A DNA stretch of 11,187 nucleotides. It comes from Bacteroidota bacterium (lineage in GTDB: Bacteria; Bacteroidota; Bacteroidia; Flavobacteriales; Flavobacteriaceae). The notes beneath the pieces were generated by a model. It worked only from the letters and a program-made list of their open reading frames with translations, made no database searches and was not told where the DNA came from. Positions within the stretch are counted from its first letter, which is position 1. Each line of letters opens with the position of its first letter. Both the position numbers and the translations under genes were made by a program. Where the stretch lies: assembly GCA_022560715.1 (NCBI GenBank), contig JADFSQ010000027.1, positions 1-11,187 of the forward strand. The letters run 5' to 3'. Below are positions 7,696 to 11,187 of the stretch, one piece after another.

Positions 7696-9984
7696 TCAAT
7701 TGATATTATTTTCTCTTTTCTGCTTCTTTTGTGCGTCTATTACTGCAATGGCTGTCATATTTACAATTTCATCTACACTTGCATCTAATTGTAAAATATG
7801 AACAGGCTTTTTCATTCCCATCATAATTGGACCAATGTTTTCTGATTGATTAAGTTCTTTAAGAAGTTTATATGTAATATTAGCTGCATCTAAATTAGGA
7901 AAAATAAGCGTATTTACTTTTTTATCGGCCAGTTTGGAAAACGGAAAACGATCCATACGCATTTTTTTATTTAAGGCAAAATCTGTTTGTAATTCGCCAT
8001 CCACAATCAAGCTCGGAAAATACCTGTGTAAATATTTTACTGCATCTCTAACTTTTGAAGCTTTTTCGTTAACAGATGAACCGAAATTCGAGTAGGATAT
8101 CATTGCGATTACAGGTTCTATACCAAACATTTTTACTGTAGTGGCTGTCATTTGCGCAATTTTGGCAAGGTCTTTTGCTGTTGGATCTATATTAATTGAT
8201 GTATCACTTAAAAATAAAGGGCCTCGCTCTGTCATTAATACATTTGTGGTAGCAATCCTCGTAGCACCTTTGTCCAGACCAATTAATTCTAACATTGGTT
8301 TTACAACTGATGGATAATTTCTGGAATATCCTGAAATTAAGGCATCGGCATCACCCTCGTTAACCATCATTGCAGCAAAATAGTTTCGCTCTCTCATCAG
8401 TTTTCTGGCGCTATGCAAAGTTATGCCTCGTCGTTTACGTTGTCCCCAATATATTTTTGCATAGGCATCTTTTCTATCTCCTTCGGCATCACTTTTAGGA
8501 TCAATTATAGGAACTTCGACATCAAATTCTATTTCCTCTTTTAACTTTTCAATTTTATCACGTCGTCCTAATAAAATTGGTTTAGCGATGCCTTCTTCAT
8601 ACACTATTTGAGCTGCTTTTAAAACCACTAATTGGTCAGCTTCAGTAAAAACGACACTCTTAGGTTCTAATTTAGCCCTATTATGTAGTAACCGAACTAA
8701 TTTATTATCGCTTCCTAACCTTTCAAGAAGAGATTCTTCATATTTCTTCCAATCTTTTATGGGTTCTTTTGCTATACCACTATCCATTGCGGCTTTTGCA
8801 ACTGCAGGTGGTACAACTGCTATTAATCTTGGGTCGAAGGGTTTAGGGATAATATAATCTTTCCCAAAAGTTAATCTTGTTTCTCTATATGCAACATTTA
8901 CTTGTTCGGGAACTGGCTCTTTTGCTAAATTAGAAAGTGCTAAAACAGCAGCTTTTTTCATAGCTTCATTTATTCCTGTTGCACGAACATCTAAGGCTCC
9001 TCTAAAAATAAATGGAAATCCTAATACATTGTTTACCTGATTTGGATGATCGCTTCTTCCGGTTGCCATAATAATATCATCGCGAGTATCGATTGCTAAT
9101 TGATATGCGATTTCCGGATCTGGATTTGCCATAGCAAAAACTATTGGGGTTTTTGCCATTGCTTTTATCATTTTGGGAGTAACGATATTTGCCTTTGACA
9201 AACCAATAAATACATCAGCTCCATTCATAGCTTGCTCTAAAGTGTCAATTTTTCTGTCAGTAGCAAATTCTGCTTTTTGTACGCTTAAATTATCTCTATC
9301 TTTTCTAATTACACCTTTGCTATCCAACATTACAATATTCTCATTTCTTGCCCCAAAAGATTTGTACAATCGTGTACAAGAAATAGCAGCAGCACCAGCA
9401 CCACTTATAACTAACTTTACTTCTTCGATGTTTTTATTTGCAATTTCTAAAGCATTTAGCAATGCAGCAGTCGAAATAATGGCTGTACCGTGTTGGTCGT
9501 CGTGCATTACAGGAATATCCAACTCTTCTTTTAAGCGCCTTTCTATTTCAAATGCTTCTGGTGCTTTAATATCTTCAAGATTAATTCCTCCAAAAGTTGG
9601 GGCAATCATCTTTACTGTTTGTATAAATTCTTCGACATCTTCTGTATTAACTTCTATGTCAAACACATCTATATCTGCAAATATTTTAAAGAGTAAGCCC
9701 TTACCTTCCATTACGGGTTTAGAAGCTTCTGGACCAATATTTCCTAATCCTAAAACTGCAGTTCCGTTAGAAATTACAGCCACCAAATTTCCTTTTGCAG
9801 TATATTTATAGACATTGTTTATATCTTTTTCAATTTCTAAACAGGGCTCTGCCACGCCTGGTGAATACGCTAATGACAAATCTCTTTGGGTTGCATATTT
9901 TTTTGTAGGAACTACCTTTATTTTTCCCGGAATTGGTTTGGCATGATATATTAGGGCTTCACGTCGTTTGCTTTGTTTGCTCAT
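7696..9984 (-). CDS. maeB: Malic enzyme with C-terminal phosphotransacetylase-like domain (MaeB type)
   Basis: Catalyses oxidative decarboxylation of malate to pyruvate and CO2, making NADPH; family knowledge says the MaeB two-domain type prefers NADP. The 762 residues match the size of E. coli MaeB. The malic domain (about 1-420) shows the catalytic Tyr40 in SLAYSPGVAEPC, Lys95 in EGKGLLFK, metal-binding E137/D138 in INLEDIKAPE, HDDQHGTAI at 161-169, the dinucleotide-binding GAGAAA at 195-200 and MANPDPEI at 285-292. The second half (about 430-755) resembles phosphate acetyl/butyryltransferase (LLGRRDKI, GDADALISGYSRNYP, GPLFLSDTSINIDP); in MaeB enzymes this part is regulatory, sensing acetyl-CoA, and is not thought to be an active transferase. 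The ATG at 9984 gives MSKQSKRREALIYHAKPIPGK, the usual start. It has its own -7 box and a 126-bp upstream gap, so it is probably transcribed separately from queG. No odd or missing motif seen. Confidence 0.97.
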   Translation of the reverse strand: MSKQSKRREALIYHAKPIPGKIKVVPTKKYATQRDLSLAYSPGVAEPCLEIEKDINNVYKYTAKGNLVAVISNGTAVLGLGNIGPEASKPVMEGKGLLFKIFADIDVFDIEVNTEDVEEFIQTVKMIAPTFGGINLEDIKAPEAFEIERRLKEELDIPVMHDDQHGTAIISTAALLNALEIANKNIEEVKLVISGAGAAAISCTRLYKSFGARNENIVMLDSKGVIRKDRDNLSVQKAEFATDRKIDTLEQAMNGADVFIGLSKANIVTPKMIKAMAKTPIVFAMANPDPEIAYQLAIDTRDDIIMATGRSDHPNQVNNVLGFPFIFRGALDVRATGINEAMKKAAVLALSNLAKEPVPEQVNVAYRETRLTFGKDYIIPKPFDPRLIAVVPPAVAKAAMDSGIAKEPIKDWKKYEESLLERLGSDNKLVRLLHNRAKLEPKSVVFTEADQLVVLKAAQIVYEEGIAKPILLGRRDKIEKLKEEIEFDVEVPIIDPKSDAEGDRKDAYAKIYWGQRKRRGITLHSARKLMRERNYFAAMMVNEGDADALISGYSRNYPSVVKPMLELIGLDKGATRIATTNVLMTERGPLFLSDTSINIDPTAKDLAKIAQMTATTVKMFGIEPVIAMISYSNFGSSVNEKASKVRDAVKYLHRYFPSLIVDGELQTDFALNKKMRMDRFPFSKLADKKVNTLIFPNLDAANITYKLLKELNQSENIGPIMMGMKKPVHILQLDASVDEIVNMTAIAVIDAQKKQKRENNIN

Positions 9985-10007
9985 AAGATATAATTAATCT
10001 GAATTTA

Positions 10008-10015
10008 CAAATGTA
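10008..10015 (-). promoter_or_regulatory. Probable -7 box of the maeB promoter
   Basis: TACATTTG on the minus strand is an exact match to the Bacteroidetes -7 consensus TAnnTTTG, with the maeB ATG 24 bases after its last base. The spacing to the start codon is almost the same as at ruvA, and the eight bases are identical. No TTG is seen 17-23 bases upstream; that stretch is a run of T-rich sequence. The queG-maeB gap around it contains no clear terminator, so some read-through from queG is possible. Confidence 0.45.
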
Positions 10016-10110
10016 AGTGTTTTTAAGAGGAAAGATAATAGAAAAAAGAAAATAGACTTAGGTTTAACGTGATTGGAAAATTACTTCGATGGTGAAATAG
10101 ATATTAAATT

Positions 10111-11034
10111 TTAACTTTTCAAAAACTCTATATTTCTTGTTAAGCCAGAAAATTTAGTGCGTTTTACTGCGGATTCTTTAAACACTTTTTTGAATACATC
10201 TTCAGTAATCTCTTCCCAATCTTTTTTAGTCATAGATAACAGTTCGGGATGTGGATTAAAAAGTGGTTCGTTATGAGGTTTTGAAAACCGATTCCAAGGA
10301 CATACATCCTGGCATACATCACAGCCAAACATCCAATCGTCCATTTGTCCTTTAAACTCTGTTGGAATATTTTCTCTTAACTCGATAGTAAAATACGAAA
10401 TACATTTGCTACCATCTACTACATAAGGTTCAACAATAGCTTGTGTTGGGCAGGCATCTATACATGCTGTACATTCGCCACAATGGTCGGTTGCCGGCAA
10501 ATCGTATTCTAAATCTAAATCGATAATAAGCTCGGCAACAAAATAAAATGAACCTACTTGTTGTGTCAACAAATTGCTGTGTTTTCCGATCCAACCCAAA
10601 CCTGATTTTGCTGCCCAAGCTTTGTCAAGTACAGGAGCTGAATCTACAAAGGCTCTTCCATGAACTTCACCTATTTCATCTTGAATAAAATTTAAAAGGG
10701 ATTTTAGTTTCTCTTTTATAACGAAATGATAGTCTGTTCCATAAGCATATTTAGATAACTTAAAGCTGTTTTGGTTTTGTTCTTCTTGTGGAAAATAGTT
10801 TAACAATAATGAAATAACCGATTTTGAATCCTGTACTAATTTTGTTGGGTCTAACCGCTTATCGAAATGATTTTCCATATACTGCATTTGGCCATGCATA
10901 TTTTGGTTTAACCATTTTTCTAATCGAGGTGCTTCTTCTTCTAAAAATTGTGCTTTGCTAATACCACAAGACAAAAAACCGAGGCGTTTGGCTTCGGTTT
11001 TTATGAGTTGGGTATGTTTATGTTTGGAATTCAT
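10111..11034 (-). CDS. queG: Epoxyqueuosine reductase QueG
   Basis: Reduces epoxyqueuosine to queuosine in the wobble position of tRNAs with GUN anticodons, the last step of queuosine synthesis, using cobalamin and two 4Fe-4S clusters. The 307 residues are near the short end of the family. The double-ferredoxin signature is complete: C185, C188, C191, C195 ([12 protein letters not shown]) and C211, C238, C241, C245 ([11 protein letters not shown]). D131 in the [22 protein letters not shown] stretch (130-151) aligns with the proposed catalytic Asp of characterised QueG proteins. There is no signal peptide, consistent with a cytoplasmic tRNA enzyme. The ATG at 11034 follows the ruvB stop by 35 bases with no promoter visible in the gap, so it is probably co-transcribed with ruvB. 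A perfect hairpin lies ten bases upstream of the start. Other queuosine genes (queA, tgt) are not in the window; the alternative name yjeS refers to the same family. Confidence 0.96.
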   Translation of the reverse strand: MNSKHKHTQLIKTEAKRLGFLSCGISKAQFLEEEAPRLEKWLNQNMHGQMQYMENHFDKRLDPTKLVQDSKSVISLLLNYFPQEEQNQNSFKLSKYAYGTDYHFVIKEKLKSLLNFIQDEIGEVHGRAFVDSAPVLDKAWAAKSGLGWIGKHSNLLTQQVGSFYFVAELIIDLDLEYDLPATDHCGECTACIDACPTQAIVEPYVVDGSKCISYFTIELRENIPTEFKGQMDDWMFGCDVCQDVCPWNRFSKPHNEPLFNPHPELLSMTKKDWEEITEDVFKKVFKESAVKRTKFSGLTRNIEFLKS

Positions 11035-11044
11035 AATTAATGAG

Positions 11045-11064
11045 ATTCTTGCCTTCGCAAGAAT
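11045..11064. repeat. Perfect 8-bp-stem palindrome between ruvB and queG
   Basis: On the plus strand ATTCTTGC and GCAAGAAT pair perfectly around a CTTC tetraloop; on the minus strand (the transcript of ruvB-queG) the loop is GAAG. It fills most of the 35-bp gap, five bases after the ruvB stop and ten bases before the queG ATG. No T-run follows it in the minus direction (next bases CTCATT), so it is not a canonical terminator. It resembles, from memory, short dispersed intergenic palindromes of the ATTCCTGC-CTTC-GCAGGAAT kind common in flavobacterial genomes. Only one copy is present here. Confidence 0.6.
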
Positions 11065-11069
11065 AAAAA

Positions 11070-11187
11070 CTAAAACAATCCTCCTTGTGTTGCACCTTTT
11101 ACTTTACCTAAATGTTTATATGCTAATTCTGTGACCTCACGACCACGAGGTGTACGCATAATAACTCCTTGTTGATTTAAAAAAGGT
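11070..11187 (-). CDS. ruvB: Holliday junction DNA helicase RuvB, C-terminal end only
   Basis: Only the last 38 codons and the TAG stop are inside the window; the rest lies beyond the right edge (RuvB is usually about 340 residues). RuvB is the AAA+ ring motor that, with RuvA, pumps DNA through Holliday junctions. The visible residues begin [19 protein letters not shown] and end in TQGGLF; the RTPRGR motif belongs to the winged-helix domain that ends all RuvB proteins and contacts DNA, and the short glycine-rich tail is typical of flavobacterial members. The frame was translated by hand and has no interruption. It stands immediately upstream of queG and is likely co-transcribed with it. The ATPase domain cannot be judged from this fragment. 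Confidence 0.92.
   Translation of the reverse strand, partial: PFLNQQGVIMRTPRGREVTELAYKHLGKVKGATQGGLF

Noticed and set aside
9173..9811. A 212-codon open frame on the plus strand.
   Set aside because: It lies wholly antisense to the malic domain of maeB, whose catalytic motifs are intact; its composition (Ser/Phe/Ile-rich) is that of an antisense shadow.
10430..10618. A 62-codon minus-strand open frame.
   Set aside because: It is an out-of-frame reading within queG, overlapping its iron-sulfur cysteine motif.
1..11187. CRISPR arrays, tRNA/rRNA genes, insertion sequences, phage genes, defence or toxin-antitoxin systems.
   Set aside because: No spaced direct repeats, no recognisable RNA gene, and no transposase or defence protein motifs were seen on either strand; the lone kinase lacks an antitoxin-like neighbour.

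Overview
The window reads as chromosomal DNA of a marine or soil Flavobacteriaceae-type Bacteroidetes. Four things point there: the AT-rich base composition; a SprA protein, the type IX secretion (T9SS) and gliding translocon found only in Bacteroidota; start sites without Shine-Dalgarno sequences; and -7 boxes of the Bacteroidetes form TAnnTTTG upstream of two genes. All six genes lie on the minus strand, so transcription runs from the right edge to the left. I see no convincing gene on the plus strand.

Right to left: the last 38 codons of ruvB (Holliday-junction motor) enter at the right edge. After a 35-bp gap holding a perfect 8-bp hairpin comes queG (epoxyqueuosine reductase, last step of queuosine tRNA modification). 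A 126-bp gap with a -7 box leads to maeB (malic enzyme fused to a phosphotransacetylase-like domain). A 108-bp gap with a possible terminator leads to a small P-loop nucleotide kinase-like gene of unknown substrate. A 268-bp noncoding stretch, ending in a second -7 box with the same 8 bases, leads to ruvA. Six bases after the ruvA stop, sprA starts at a TTG codon and runs off the left edge after 2,076 codons. About 6.2 kb of the window is therefore one gene.

Functionally this is a housekeeping locus: recombination repair (RuvA, RuvB), tRNA wobble modification (QueG), C4 carbon metabolism (MaeB), and the outer-membrane channel of the T9SS (SprA). The genes do not form one pathway. The ruvA-sprA junction leaves no room for a separate promoter, so the secretion channel is probably transcribed with ruvA. 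The small kinase gene is the only accessory-looking element. I found no CRISPR array, transposon, RNA gene or phage gene, and nothing that amounts to a new biological system. The points most worth a second look are the TTG start of sprA, its lysine/arginine-rich segment, the ruvB-queG palindrome and the orphan kinase.
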